This document shows positions 55,125 to 64,000 of a stretch of 64,000 nt of DNA, piece after piece (position 1 is the stretch's first letter; each line of letters begins with the position of its first letter). Source of the stretch: Lachnospiraceae bacterium AM48-27BH (GTDB lineage: Bacteria; Bacillota; Clostridia; Lachnospirales; Lachnospiraceae); contig QUFC01000004.1 of assembly GCA_003478355.1 (NCBI GenBank), positions 91,939 to 155,938 of the forward strand. Direction: 5' to 3'. A program made the position numbers and the translations under genes. The notes beneath the pieces were generated by a model. That model saw only the letters and a list, made by a program, of their open reading frames with translations, searched no databases and was not told the origin of the DNA.

Positions 55125-55308
55125 ATAGAGTCCTCCTGTCCTGTTGTCATACAACCGTTAGTATAACTGATTTGAAGTCAGAACACAAGGTAGAAAACAA
55201 AGCTGTCAAAAAAATAACAAAGATGAAATAGGTGGAGCAAATGACACGATTGACAAAGCAAGAGAAATCCTGTACAAATAAAACAGTTACGAATATATCA
55301 GAAAAGAG

Positions 55309-56145
55309 ATGAAAATGAAACAGAAGAAAATAGTTATTATCAATGATATATCTGGTTTTGGGAGATGCTCTGTGACGGTAGCGCTTCCGATCATTTCAAA
55401 ATTAAAGGTGCAGTGCTGTGTGGTCCCGACGGCGATCCTATCCAATCACACCGGGTATCCGACGTATTATTTTGACGATTATACGGAACGGATGGAGCCT
55501 TATATGGAACAGTGGAAGAAGCTGCATCTGGAATTTGACGGGATCGAGACCGGATTTTTAGGTTCGGCAAGGCAGATTGAGATCGTCAGCCGGTTCATCC
55601 GGGATTTTAAGGGAGAAAAGACACTGGTGGTCGTGGATCCGATCATGGGAGATCATGGAAAGACATATGCGACGTACACGCCGGATATGTGTCAGGAGAT
55701 GAAAAAACTGGTGAAGCTGGCAGATATCGTTACACCGAATATGACGGAAGCCTGTATTCTGACGGATACGGATTATCATGAGGCACACTGGAAGATGAAG
55801 GATATCTGTGCAGTAGCGGAGAAGCTGGCAGAAGAGGGACCGCAAAAGGTGGTCATCACCGGAATTCCGCAGGGTGAGTACATCGCCAATTACTGTTACG
55901 AAAAGACCACAGATGGAGGCAAAGGGCATCTGTTAAGAACCATGAAGGTAGGCACACAGCGGTGCGGCACCGGTGATATTTTTTCTGCCATTATCACGGC
56001 TGATGCAGTCAACGGAGTTCCATTTGAAACTTCAGTACGCAAGGCATCCCGCTTTATCAAGGCATGTATTTTAAAATCAATGGAGATGGAGATCCCTCTG
56101 ACGGATGGAGTCTGCTTTGAGGAGATCCTAGACCGTTTAAAGTGA
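55309..56145 (+). CDS. Pyridoxamine/pyridoxal kinase
   Basis: Ribokinase-fold vitamin B6 kinase of 278 residues. IVIINDISGFGRCSVTVALP, CCVVPTAILSNHTGYPTYYF, VVDPIMGDHGKTYATYTPDM and TPNMTEACILTDTDYHEAHW are family blocks, and RCGTGDIFSAIITADAVNGV has the catalytic GTGD. Two Met at the start; MKQKK is the alternative. Its end overlaps the end of the convergent AraC gene by 9 bases. Confidence 0.92.
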   Translation: MKMKQKKIVIINDISGFGRCSVTVALPIISKLKVQCCVVPTAILSNHTGYPTYYFDDYTERMEPYMEQWKKLHLEFDGIETGFLGSARQIEIVSRFIRDFKGEKTLVVVDPIMGDHGKTYATYTPDMCQEMKKLVKLADIVTPNMTEACILTDTDYHEAHWKMKDICAVAEKLAEEGPQKVVITGIPQGEYIANYCYEKTTDGGKGHLLRTMKVGTQRCGTGDIFSAIITADAVNGVPFETSVRKASRFIKACILKSMEMEIPLTDGVCFEEILDRLK

Positions 56146-57024
56146 TGCAAGCTGCAGGACGGATTCGGTGTATTCTGTGGGGCTCATGCCTGTGATCTTT
56201 TTAAATTGTCTGGAAAAATAGTGAATCGATGAGTAGCCAAGCTGGTCTGCGATCTGGGAGAAGGTAAACTGCCGGGTCCGGATCAGCTCTTTTGCTTTCT
56301 CGATCTTGAGACGGTTGAAGAATTCCATTGCACCGCACTGGCCATGCTTGTGAAACATTTTTTTCAGCTGTGCCTCGCTGATCAGATTGTCCTTGCAGAT
56401 CTGATCCGTGGTCAGATGGGAGGCGATATTCTGATGGAAATAAGCAAGGATCGTCTCGTAGAGGGCTTCGGATTTGTCAAACAACGGTTCAAATTCTTTG
56501 GTAGAGGTGGTCTGATTCTCTGCAGAGCGCATCAGAAGGATCAAGAACTGTTCCAGATAGGAGGCGATCATCTGAAGGGAACCGGGCAAGATCTCGTCTT
56601 TTAAGAGCAGCTGGTTCTGATAGGGATTGTCAAGGGGAGAAGCAAAGCTGTTTCGCGCTTCTGCTAACAGATTCGCCAGGATCCGTTTCTGCGACTGCGT
56701 GATGGAGGCAATCCGGTCATGGAAGAATTCCATGGAGGGGCTTTTACAGGAAAAGGAGATGACGATCAGATTGGGTGCAACGATGCCGTTGGCCTCCACG
56801 TTATGAAATTCATTTGGCTTGTGGAAGATCACCTGGCCCTGATGGAGTGTGAGCTTCTGATCCTGGGAGGTGACTAACACCTCGCCCTTGTCCACGTAGA
56901 GAAATTCCCAGAAATCATGGGACTCTCCGGTAAAATGAAAATTGCTCATATATTCAAAATAGTGGATGCTGTATATGCGGTCGATCGAGAAAATCTGCGG
57001 CAGGCAGATGCTTGTATAGTCCAC
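56137..57024 (-). CDS. AraC family transcriptional regulator
   Basis: A 295-residue regulator. The N-terminal cupin reads SHDFWEFLYVDKGEVLVTSQ and HQGQVIFHKPNEFHNVEANG. The C-terminal HTH reads NLISEAQLKKMFHKHGQCGA and FTFSQIADQLGYSSIHYFSR then QFKKITGMSPTEYTE. The start is a GTG at 57024 with GAGGAGG 8 bases upstream on the minus strand. Divergent from the nucleotidyltransferase-kinase pair, which is its likely target. Confidence 0.92.
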   Translation of the reverse strand: MDYTSICLPQIFSIDRIYSIHYFEYMSNFHFTGESHDFWEFLYVDKGEVLVTSQDQKLTLHQGQVIFHKPNEFHNVEANGIVAPNLIVISFSCKSPSMEFFHDRIASITQSQKRILANLLAEARNSFASPLDNPYQNQLLLKDEILPGSLQMIASYLEQFLILLMRSAENQTTSTKEFEPLFDKSEALYETILAYFHQNIASHLTTDQICKDNLISEAQLKKMFHKHGQCGAMEFFNRLKIEKAKELIRTRQFTFSQIADQLGYSSIHYFSRQFKKITGMSPTEYTESVLQLASL

Positions 57025-57245
57025 GGGATACCTCCTCTTTTTGCAAAAATGTATCTGATATTTACTATACAGGAAATTGGTGAAAAAGAAAAGACTGAAA
57101 AGATAAAAATAGATTCGGATTGTGCAAATATGGAATCGAAAAAATATACTAGAATAGAGGTATCAGTTCAGGAGACGAACATCGTATACGAGGGGCAAAT
57201 AACAAAATGGAAAGAATCCTTAAGATTCAGAAAGGTGGAGCAAAA

Positions 57246-58172
57246 ATGAGCAAGAAACCAGTGTTAGTGGTAATGGCAGCAGGAATGGGAAGCCGTTATG
57301 GCGGTCTGAAGCAGATCGATCCAGTTGATGAGTACGGCAACATCATCATGGACTTTTCTATCTATGATGCAGTTGAGGCTGGATTTGAGAAGGTTGTTTT
57401 TATCATCAAGAAAGCCATCGAGAAGGAGTTCATGGAGCATATCGGAAAACGCATGGAGAAGCATGTCCAGGTAGAGTACGTGTTCCAGGAGTTAGACAAG
57501 ATCCCGGCTGGCTTCCAGATTCCAAAAGACCGTGTAAAACCATGGGGAACCGGACATGCCATCCTGTGCTGCAAGGACGTGGTTGACGGACCATTTGCTG
57601 TTGTAAACGCAGATGACTATTACGGTAAGAGCGCATTTAAGGAGATATATAACCAGCTGGTAGCGAAAGCGGATGATGACAAATACCAGTACACCATGGT
57701 TGGATATCAGTTATATAACACTCTGACAGAGAACGGTCATGTGGCAAGAGGTGTCTGCAGCATTTCTCCAGAAGGCAAGTTAGTAGATATCGAGGAGCGC
57801 ACAAGAATTGAGAAGAAGGGCGATGGAGCTGCATTTACAGAGGATGATGGCGCAACCTGGACAAGCCTGGGCGAGGATACTATCGTTTCCATGAATATGT
57901 GGGGCTTCACGGAGAGCATTTTAGGAGAACTGGATCAGAGATTTGCAGCATTTTTGGAGAAGGGTCTGAAGGAGAATCCATTAAAATGTGAGTACTTCCT
58001 TCCGTTTGTTGTAGATGAGCTGCTCAAGGAGAACAAAGCAGAGGTTACCGTATTAAAGAGCGTGGACCGCTGGTACGGAGTTACTTATAAAGAAGATAAA
58101 CAGATGGTAGTGGATGCGATCCGCCGTCTGAAAGACCAGGGACTTTACCCGGAGAAGGTTTGGGAGGATTAA
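57246..58172 (+). CDS. Sugar-phosphate nucleotidyltransferase
   Basis: A 308-residue NTP_transferase. LVVMAAGMGSRYGGLKQIDP is the nucleotide-binding loop with the catalytic Arg/Lys, WGTGHAILCCKDVVDGPFAV and VNADDYYGKSAF the metal-binding DD, and GTAH-like GTGHA follows the family. Activates a hexose- or hexosamine-1-phosphate to an NDP-sugar (UDP or ADP not decidable). ATG 57246 follows AAAGGTGGAGCAAAA. It is followed after 2 bases by the sugar kinase, an arrangement that points to a shared salvage pathway. Confidence 0.87.
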   Translation: MSKKPVLVVMAAGMGSRYGGLKQIDPVDEYGNIIMDFSIYDAVEAGFEKVVFIIKKAIEKEFMEHIGKRMEKHVQVEYVFQELDKIPAGFQIPKDRVKPWGTGHAILCCKDVVDGPFAVVNADDYYGKSAFKEIYNQLVAKADDDKYQYTMVGYQLYNTLTENGHVARGVCSISPEGKLVDIEERTRIEKKGDGAAFTEDDGATWTSLGEDTIVSMNMWGFTESILGELDQRFAAFLEKGLKENPLKCEYFLPFVVDELLKENKAEVTVLKSVDRWYGVTYKEDKQMVVDAIRRLKDQGLYPEKVWED

Positions 58173-58174
58173 TC

Positions 58175-59296
58175 ATGGGAGCAGATAGATGTCAGAAGAT
58201 TGAGGAAGCACTGCAGGCATTTGCGCTGGATGGTGCTGTGAAAGCATATGAGCGTTACGGCAGCGGACATATCAACGATACTTTCCGCGTGACCTGTGAA
58301 AAGGATGGAAAAGAGATCCATTACATCCTTCAGAGAATGAATACCGAAGTATTTAAGGATCCGGTTTCCCTGATGAAGAATATCATCGGTGTTACTTCCT
58401 TTATGCGCAAGAAGATCATCGAGCAGGGCGGAGATCCGGAGAGAGAAACTCTGAACCTGGTTCCAACTAAGGATGGCAAGTTATACTTTGTTGACAGCAT
58501 CAACGGCTACTGGAGAGTATATCTGTTCATCGAGGATACTGCATGCTACGATCTGGTAGAAAAACCAGAGGATTTTTATAACAGCGGTAAGGCATTCGGC
58601 CATTTCCAGCGCCTTCTGTCTGAGTATCCGGCAAAAGAACTGACAGAGACGATCCAGAACTTCCACAATACACCAGTGCGTTTTGAGACATTCCAGAAAG
58701 CAGTGGAAGAGGATATCTGCGGAAGAAGAAAAGACGTAGAAAAAGAGATCCAGTTTGTACGCGATCGTGCAGGCGAGATGGGCAAGGCGATGGATATGCT
58801 GGCTGAGGGCCGTCTGCCTCTGCGTGTAACCCATAACGATACCAAGTTAAACAACATCATGTTTGACAAGAAGAGCGGAGATGCTTTGTGCATCATCGAT
58901 TTAGATACCATTATGCCGGGACTTTCCATCTTTGATTTCGGTGATTCCATCCGTTTTGGTGCGAATACCGGAGCAGAGGATGAGCCGGATCTGAGCAAGG
59001 TTTCCATGTCCTTAGAGCTGTTTGAGCTGTACACCAAGGGATTCTTAGAGGGATGCCAGGGCAGTCTGACCAAAGAGGAAGTGGATATGCTTCCGATGGG
59101 AGCTAAGCTCATGACCTTAGAGTGCGGTATGCGTTTTCTGACAGACTATCTTCAGGGAGATGTATACTTCCATACTACATATCCGGAGCACAACCTGGTC
59201 CGCTGCCACACCCAGTTCGAGATGGTAGCAGACATGGAGAGAAAATGGGCTCAGATGGAAGAAATCGTTAAACGCCAGGCAGAAAACATCAGATAA
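58175..59296 (+). CDS. NahK-like sugar 1-kinase (aminoglycoside phosphotransferase fold)
   Basis: A 373-residue kinase. YGSGHINDTFRVTCEKDGKE and YILQRMNTEVFKDPVSLMKN form the N-lobe. LRVTHNDTKLNNIMFDKKSG then IIDLDTIMPGLSIFDFGDSI is the catalytic and metal-binding region, and FGANTGAEDEPDLSKVSMSL is characteristic of N-acetylhexosamine 1-kinase-type proteins. ATG 58175 follows GGGAGG by 7 bases. With the preceding nucleotidyltransferase it would convert a free hexose or N-acetylhexosamine to sugar-1-phosphate and then to NDP-sugar, as in galacto-N-biose/lacto-N-biose use (by analogy). Confidence 0.85.
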   Translation: MGADRCQKIEEALQAFALDGAVKAYERYGSGHINDTFRVTCEKDGKEIHYILQRMNTEVFKDPVSLMKNIIGVTSFMRKKIIEQGGDPERETLNLVPTKDGKLYFVDSINGYWRVYLFIEDTACYDLVEKPEDFYNSGKAFGHFQRLLSEYPAKELTETIQNFHNTPVRFETFQKAVEEDICGRRKDVEKEIQFVRDRAGEMGKAMDMLAEGRLPLRVTHNDTKLNNIMFDKKSGDALCIIDLDTIMPGLSIFDFGDSIRFGANTGAEDEPDLSKVSMSLELFELYTKGFLEGCQGSLTKEEVDMLPMGAKLMTLECGMRFLTDYLQGDVYFHTTYPEHNLVRCHTQFEMVADMERKWAQMEEIVKRQAENIR

Positions 59297-59321
59297 AAAC
59301 TGAACAGGACGAATGTTTTAC

Positions 59322-59362
59322 AAAGCACTTTCCAGATCACAATGGAAGGTGCTTTCTTTTCC
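59322..59362 (+). terminator. Terminator after the sugar kinase
   Basis: AAAGCACTTTCC and GGAAGGTGCTTT pair with one T-G, followed by CTTTTCC. Confidence 0.75.
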
Positions 59363-59457
59363 AAACCTTCTGACCTTTTGACCACGGTATCATCTCATGC
59401 TATAATGAGAGCAGCAGGGTTAGGGGGGAAACAGAACGAAGAATTGGGGGACAGTAT

Positions 59458-61080
59458 ATGTATACGATTATCGTAGTAGACGATGAGGAAGAGCTTCGCC
59501 ATGCCATCATCAAGCGCGTGGAGTGGGAGAAGATTGGATTTGAGGTAGTAGGGGAAGCTGGGAATGGCATTGATGCCCTGGAATTAGTCGAACAATTAGA
59601 ACCGGATCTTCTGTTGACTGATATCCGTATGCCGTTCATGTCCGGTATTGAGCTGGCAAGGCAGGTGCGGGAGGTGCGCCCGGCTACCCAGATCGCGTTT
59701 CTGAGTGGGTATGATGATTTTGCCTATGCCCAGCAGGCTATCCAGTATAACATCATCAGTTATCTTTTGAAGCCTATTTCCATGGCAGATTTAACAGCAG
59801 AATTGTTGGAGATCCGGAAAAAGCTGGATCATTTGTTTGAAGAACTGCAGGCAAAGCAGAAGGAACAGACCAATCTCAATGATTTTGTTACTACGCTGCT
59901 TTTAGATCACTATCAGCCGGGAAGCAGTGAAGAGCGGGAAAAACGGCTGTGGAGACGGGCAGAGTCCTGCGGACTGGTAAAAAGCCGGGGGATTCAGGAG
60001 GAGAAGCCGTCCTATGTGGTGCTTACTACCATGCTTTTGGATACTCAGGGAAACAATATCACGATTCGGGAAAATGCCCATGCAGTGGATACCATTGCCA
60101 GAAAATATCTTCCGGGAATCCATTTCTATTCCAACCGGAAGCTGGTCTCCCTTTTGACGGCCAGACGTTCTCAGTTTGATAAATATCTTCATATTCTGGT
60201 GGGGGACGTGACTCAGAGCTTAGAACGTATTCTGGGATGCCGGGTACTTATGGGAGTCAGCCGTGCAGTAGAGACGCTGTGTGGCTGTCATGAGGCATAT
60301 CAGGAAGCCATGGAGGCCATTTCTTATTCTGATGGTGGGGAAATGGGGGTCCATTACATTGCGGATGAGGAGCGGTTTTTCCGTTCCATGGATATGGAGT
60401 ATTTGTTACAAATGGTCAGCCAGGTGGAAGGACTGCTAAAGGGTGGGGAAGCAGAAGAACTAAAGCAGACCTTAAACCAGGTATTTGAAGAAATCCGGGC
60501 CCGCGGGGCGTCCCAGACTATGGTACGTTACCTGATGATGCAGCTGTTTTCTGCTACCTGCCAGACCATATACCTGTCAGGTGACGGGGAAGAATTAAAC
60601 CTGTTACAGGAGGAGTCCTACGCCCGTCAGATGCTGGGATTTAACGGTACTGTCTATGAGGCGCGGGATCAGGTGGTCCGGTTCTGTCTGGAGGCCCAGG
60701 AGCTGATCGTTTCCCAGAGAAAGAAAGGCAGCCAGACCCTGTGTGAGCAGGCTGTGGCCATCATTGATTCCCAGTACGCAGATCCGGATCTGTCCCTGGT
60801 AGAGGTCAGCAGCCGGATCAATGTGAGTCCTAATTATCTGAGCACGTTAATTAAAAAGTATAAAGGAAAAACATTTACGGATCTGTTGACCATCCGCCGG
60901 ATGGAAGCGGCCAAGGGATTTCTATTGTGTACGCCTATGAAGATCCGGGAAATTTCTGAGAAATGCGGTTACAGCGATCAGCATTATTTCAGCTACTGTT
61001 TCAAAAAATACATGGGGATTTCCCCCAATGCCCTGAGGCAGAAGCCCCAGGAAACGGAACATTCACAGGAAGGGGTATAA
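59458..61080 (+). CDS. YesN-like AraC-type response regulator
   Basis: A 540-residue response regulator. The receiver has IIVVDDEEELRHAIIKRVEW, Asp55 in LLLTDIRMPFMSG and the Lys of ISYLLKPISMADL. A long helical linker and GGDEF-like remnant occupy the middle. The C-terminus carries an AraC double HTH (DLSLVEVSSRINVSPNYLST then LIKKYKGKTFTDLL, and MKIREISEKCGYSDQHYFSY). It is followed 6 bases later by the sensor kinase. Typical control of sugar-transport genes. Confidence 0.93.
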   Translation: MYTIIVVDDEEELRHAIIKRVEWEKIGFEVVGEAGNGIDALELVEQLEPDLLLTDIRMPFMSGIELARQVREVRPATQIAFLSGYDDFAYAQQAIQYNIISYLLKPISMADLTAELLEIRKKLDHLFEELQAKQKEQTNLNDFVTTLLLDHYQPGSSEEREKRLWRRAESCGLVKSRGIQEEKPSYVVLTTMLLDTQGNNITIRENAHAVDTIARKYLPGIHFYSNRKLVSLLTARRSQFDKYLHILVGDVTQSLERILGCRVLMGVSRAVETLCGCHEAYQEAMEAISYSDGGEMGVHYIADEERFFRSMDMEYLLQMVSQVEGLLKGGEAEELKQTLNQVFEEIRARGASQTMVRYLMMQLFSATCQTIYLSGDGEELNLLQEESYARQMLGFNGTVYEARDQVVRFCLEAQELIVSQRKKGSQTLCEQAVAIIDSQYADPDLSLVEVSSRINVSPNYLSTLIKKYKGKTFTDLLTIRRMEAAKGFLLCTPMKIREISEKCGYSDQHYFSYCFKKYMGISPNALRQKPQETEHSQEGV

Positions 61081-61086
61081 GGCGGC

Positions 61087-62802
61087 ATGAAACAAAAACA
61101 AAGGGGGATATCGCTGCCGGCGGTGATGACGGGCCTGGTGAGCGCGATCGTTGCAGCAGTTCTGGGTCTGGCGCTTCTGGTCTTTATGTCGGTCTACATC
61201 CGTACAACGGTACAGATGGCCATGACCAACAGCCAGCAGTCGGTGGTTCAGGTGGCCAATACCGTGGAGGATTACGTGGAAGATATGAAGCAGGTGATGA
61301 ATTCCATTTCTGCTTCTTATAAAAAACCGTTGGAGGAGCGGAAAAGCACCATTGATACGATCATGAAGCTGCGTTCTTATGTAGTGGCGGTTTACTGTTA
61401 TGATGAACGGGGAATGTTGCTGGAGGATTGGACGGGAAGTGTCCCTATGAAAATGTGTCCCATGCGGAACCTTTCGATTGAGGAAAAGGATTGGAACAGC
61501 GATGAAACCATCCATATTTCAAAGCCTCACGTAGAAAGCATGCTGGAAAATTATTACCCATGGGTGGTTTCCATGATGCAGTATGTGGAAGGTGATGATG
61601 GTCAGAAACGTCTGGTTGTCATGGATATCCGTTTTTCGAAAATTGCCCGGTATGTGGGAAATGTGGGAATTGGCCAGCACGGTTACTGCTTTATCACCAA
61701 TGAAAATGGGGATATTGTATACCATCCGCAGCAGCAGCTGCTGTACACAGGGTTAAAATCGGAGGATACCGGATGGTTTTCTTCCCTGGAGGATGGTGTG
61801 TTCCACCGGGGAGACCAGATTTATGCCATTCAGACCGATGAAAATACAGGCTGGCGCATCGTTGGTGTCAGTTATTTGGATGAGGTGGTCAATCAACAGG
61901 TGCAGACTGCAGTGCGGATTCTGACCATGCTTCTGGCAGCTGTCCTTTTCACGGCAGTGGTCAGCAGTATCCTGTTATCCAGAGTGGTTTCCAGGCCAAT
62001 TCATGGACTGGTGAAGGCAATGCAGGATTTTGAAAAGAACGCAGAGGCATTTTCTTATACTCCGGAAGGCGGAACCAAAGAGGTTGTGGAATTAAGCCAG
62101 TCATTTGAACATATGGTAGGGCAGATCCAGGAGTTGATGAGCCAGGTCCGCAATGAGGAGATTACCTTGAGAAAGACCGAGTTAAAGGCTCTTCAGGCCC
62201 AGATCAATCCCCATTTCCTATATAATACCCTGGATGCCATCGGCTGGATGTGCGAGGAAGAACGGAGTAAAGAGGCTGTGGAGATGGTCAATGCATTAGC
62301 CAGGCTGTTCCGCATCAGCATCAGCCGCGGCCATGAACTGATCCCCATTGAAAAAGAGGTAGAACATGCCAGAAGCTATCTGAAGATCCAGAAATTTCGA
62401 TATAAGGATCAGTTTGAGTATGAATTTCAGGTGGATGAAAGCTGTCTTGGTTATTATTGCAATAAGATCACCCTTCAGCCGATCATTGAAAATGCCATTT
62501 ACCATGGCATTGACCGGATGGTAGATCAGGGCTTCATCACGATCCGGATCTTTCCGGATGGAGAAGATATTGTATTCCAGGTGGAGGACAATGGTATCGG
62601 CATGACGGAGGAACAGTGCAGCCAGTTCTTAAAGCAGGAAGGCAGCGACCGGCAGGGACTTGGCGGAATCGGGATCAAAAATGTCAATGACCGGATCAAA
62701 ATCTATTTTGGAGAAAAGTATGGAATTTCCATTGAAAGTGAGCTGGATGAGGGAACCTGTGTGACCATCCGGATGCCGAAGGTAAAGGGGGATGAAGTGT
62801 AA
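61087..62802 (+). CDS. YesM-like sensor histidine kinase
   Basis: A 571-residue kinase with an N-terminal helix at about 13-38 (AVMTGLVSAIVAAVLGLALL), an extracytoplasmic Cache-type domain of about 240 residues, a second helix near 275-300 (AVRILTMLLAAVLFTAVVSS), HAMP and a His_kinase domain. His376 is in LQAQINPHFLYNTLDAIGWM; the N-box is QPIIENAIYHGIDRMV and the G-box GIGMTEEQCSQFL then GGIGIKNVNDRIKIYFG. Partner of the preceding regulator and the following binding protein. Confidence 0.94.
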   Translation: MKQKQRGISLPAVMTGLVSAIVAAVLGLALLVFMSVYIRTTVQMAMTNSQQSVVQVANTVEDYVEDMKQVMNSISASYKKPLEERKSTIDTIMKLRSYVVAVYCYDERGMLLEDWTGSVPMKMCPMRNLSIEEKDWNSDETIHISKPHVESMLENYYPWVVSMMQYVEGDDGQKRLVVMDIRFSKIARYVGNVGIGQHGYCFITNENGDIVYHPQQQLLYTGLKSEDTGWFSSLEDGVFHRGDQIYAIQTDENTGWRIVGVSYLDEVVNQQVQTAVRILTMLLAAVLFTAVVSSILLSRVVSRPIHGLVKAMQDFEKNAEAFSYTPEGGTKEVVELSQSFEHMVGQIQELMSQVRNEEITLRKTELKALQAQINPHFLYNTLDAIGWMCEEERSKEAVEMVNALARLFRISISRGHELIPIEKEVEHARSYLKIQKFRYKDQFEYEFQVDESCLGYYCNKITLQPIIENAIYHGIDRMVDQGFITIRIFPDGEDIVFQVEDNGIGMTEEQCSQFLKQEGSDRQGLGGIGIKNVNDRIKIYFGEKYGISIESELDEGTCVTIRMPKVKGDEV

Positions 62803-62804
62803 AC

Positions 62805-63806
62805 ATGAAGAAATGGGAACATAGAAGGACAGGAGGATGGCAGGTGGCAGTACTGGCAGCTGTGATCCTTCTGATCAGCAGCGGCTGTGCTTCTTCCCAG
62901 ACAGCCACGGGAAAGAAGCACTCCATAGCCCTGGTAACCAAATCTACCACTTCGGCTTTCTGGCATTCTGTAAAGGCCGGAGCAGGAGCAGCAGCGGCAG
63001 AGTATAACCTTGATTTTACCTTTGAGGGTCCGGAAAAAGAGGAGGACTATGAAACACAGAACCGGATGATCCGGGAGGCCGTTGAACGTGGAGCAGAAGC
63101 TCTGGTAATCTCAGCAGTAGATTATAATGCCAACGCGGAGGCAGTGGATCAGGCGGCGAAAAAAGGATTACAGATCGTAGTCATTGACAGTGATGTGAAT
63201 TCTTCGGGAGTGGTGAGCCGGATCGGGACCAATAACGATGCGGCAGGGGAGATGGCAGCCCGGGCTCTGTTAGATGGAGAGGAAGAGGTGCTTCATGTAG
63301 GAATTGTAAATTATGATGTGAATTCTGCCAATGGACAGCAGCGTGAGGAAGGATTTCGAAGGGTGATCCAGGAGAGCCCGAGAGTTGCGGATATTACTAC
63401 CATTAATGTAATCTCGACAACAGAAGATGCCCGTATTGGAACAGAAAAACTATTAAAAGAGCACCCGGAGATTAATGCGATTGTTACCTTTAATGAGTGG
63501 ACCAGCCTGGGCGTTGGATGGGCGATACGCGGACAGGGTCTGGCAGACGCAACCAGAGTCGTGGCCTTTGACAGCAATGTGGTCAATGTGGGAATGCTGG
63601 AGACAGGAGAAGTGGATGCCCTGATCGTCCAGAATCCGTATGCCATGGGCTATCTGGGGGTAGAAGCGGCCTACCGGCTGTTAAATGGGCAGAAGGTGAC
63701 GGCAGTTACGGATACAGATACTGTAGTGGTGACAAGAGAGAATATGTATGATGAAGCGTGCCAGCGGATCCTGTTTACATTTGAAGCTATAAATGAGCAA
63801 ATTTGA
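62805..63806 (+). CDS. Sugar-binding lipoprotein (RbsB/LacI-type periplasmic binding fold)
   Basis: A 333-residue substrate-binding protein. The N-terminal signal ends in a lipobox (AVILLISSGCASS). HSIALVTKSTTSAFWHSVKA opens the type 1 binding fold, ISAVDYNANAEAVDQAAKKG, IVVIDSDVNSSGVVSRIGTN and VVAFDSNVVNVGMLETGEVD follow. It starts two bases after the kinase stop. No permease or ATPase follows within the window, so it may serve as a co-sensor for the YesM-like kinase, or the transporter lies beyond 64000. Confidence 0.9.
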   Translation: MKKWEHRRTGGWQVAVLAAVILLISSGCASSQTATGKKHSIALVTKSTTSAFWHSVKAGAGAAAAEYNLDFTFEGPEKEEDYETQNRMIREAVERGAEALVISAVDYNANAEAVDQAAKKGLQIVVIDSDVNSSGVVSRIGTNNDAAGEMAARALLDGEEEVLHVGIVNYDVNSANGQQREEGFRRVIQESPRVADITTINVISTTEDARIGTEKLLKEHPEINAIVTFNEWTSLGVGWAIRGQGLADATRVVAFDSNVVNVGMLETGEVDALIVQNPYAMGYLGVEAAYRLLNGQKVTAVTDTDTVVVTRENMYDEACQRILFTFEAINEQI

Positions 63807-63873
63807 AAAATTGCACAAAACTACACTGCGAATTTCATAAATGAATCAAAATCATTGCTTTCCTTTGCGCATT

Positions 63874-63895
63874 GAAAAAGATAACGATACTTTTC
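63874..63895. promoter_or_regulatory. Possible operator palindrome after the binding-protein gene
   Basis: GAAAAAG-ATAACGAT-ACTTTTC (63874-63895) is an imperfect dyad of the kind bound by LacI-family or catabolite regulators. The rest of 63807-64000 holds only a small hairpin (ACTGCACACAT/ATGTGCCAGT) and no gene. Confidence 0.3.
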
Positions 63896-64000
63896 CAGCT
63901 GAATGGTATCACAGATTTCGTGATATCCAGTTTCAAACGAACAGAACCTACCAGTACCCACTGCACACATGAAATGTGCCAGTGACATAAGTAGCCAGTA

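Noticed and set aside
54675..55166. Plus-strand frame of 163 codons
   Set aside because: Antisense to the synthetase-like gene; no ribosome site.
1..64000. tRNA, rRNA, tmRNA or SRP RNA genes
   Set aside because: I looked for cloverleaf ends and conserved cores in the intergenic gaps and saw none; a dedicated scan could still find one.

Overview
The window looks like a chromosomal segment of a spore-forming, saccharolytic gut anaerobe of the Clostridia, most likely family Lachnospiraceae. The reasons are moderate GC, Firmicutes-type AGGAGG ribosome binding sites, a full spo0A, a YesM/YesN sensor pair, DUF5716/DUF5717/DUF5721 proteins that I know from this family, and pathways for rhamnose, galactose, pectin fragments and hexosamines. 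The genus cannot be fixed by eye. No rRNA, tRNA, CRISPR array, integrase or intact insertion sequence was seen.

Layout. Positions 1-3150 hold a three-gene unit of poorly understood proteins: the end of a DUF5717 protein, an Hsp70/actin-fold DUF5716 protein and a TPR-like protein. A muramoyl-alanine amidase with a SPOR domain and a convergent SpoIID-like/peptidoglycan-binding protein follow (3211-5261). carAB (5554-9895) ends at a strong terminator. Next is a decayed accessory patch (about 9960-11760) with an Abi_2 abortive-infection remnant, its hairpin leader and a shredded AAA-ATPase-like gene, then carbamate kinase on the minus strand. Positions 13147-19631 carry a CPBP protease, a glycosyltransferase, a YitT protein, a GH28 glycosidase, a PfkB kinase and an anion permease. 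From 19973: ribosomal protein L25/Ctc, truA, and a two-component system followed by a Gld-type ABC exporter set (ATPase, permease, GldG, DUF4340). A lipoprotein, spo0A, glgA and mixed housekeeping genes (HD hydrolase, DUF212, CmpB-like, Maf, HAD, PPIase, M18 peptidase, DUF5721) follow, then htpG with a CIRCE operator, degV and capA.

The right third is mostly sugar catabolism: galK with a convergent AraC regulator; a TRIC channel; rhaB-rhaM-rhaA-rhaD, which turns L-rhamnose into DHAP and lactaldehyde; TraX; a divergent MerR/MATE pair; a minus-strand operon of a small (p)ppGpp-synthetase-like protein and a discoidin-like protein; pyridoxamine kinase; an AraC regulator; a sugar nucleotidyltransferase plus NahK-like kinase; and a YesN/YesM/substrate-binding-protein sensor operon.

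Three themes cut across the window. First, nine conserved genes between 1 kb and 42 kb are each broken by one small indel; eight fit loss of one base, mostly from a short base run. Conserved, probably essential genes are among them, so sequencing or assembly error is more likely than decay. Second, short palindromic repeats recur in intergenic gaps. Third, the best candidates for something undescribed are the DUF5717/5716/TPR unit, the multi-hairpin noncoding element at about 53262-53516, and the synthetase/discoidin operon.
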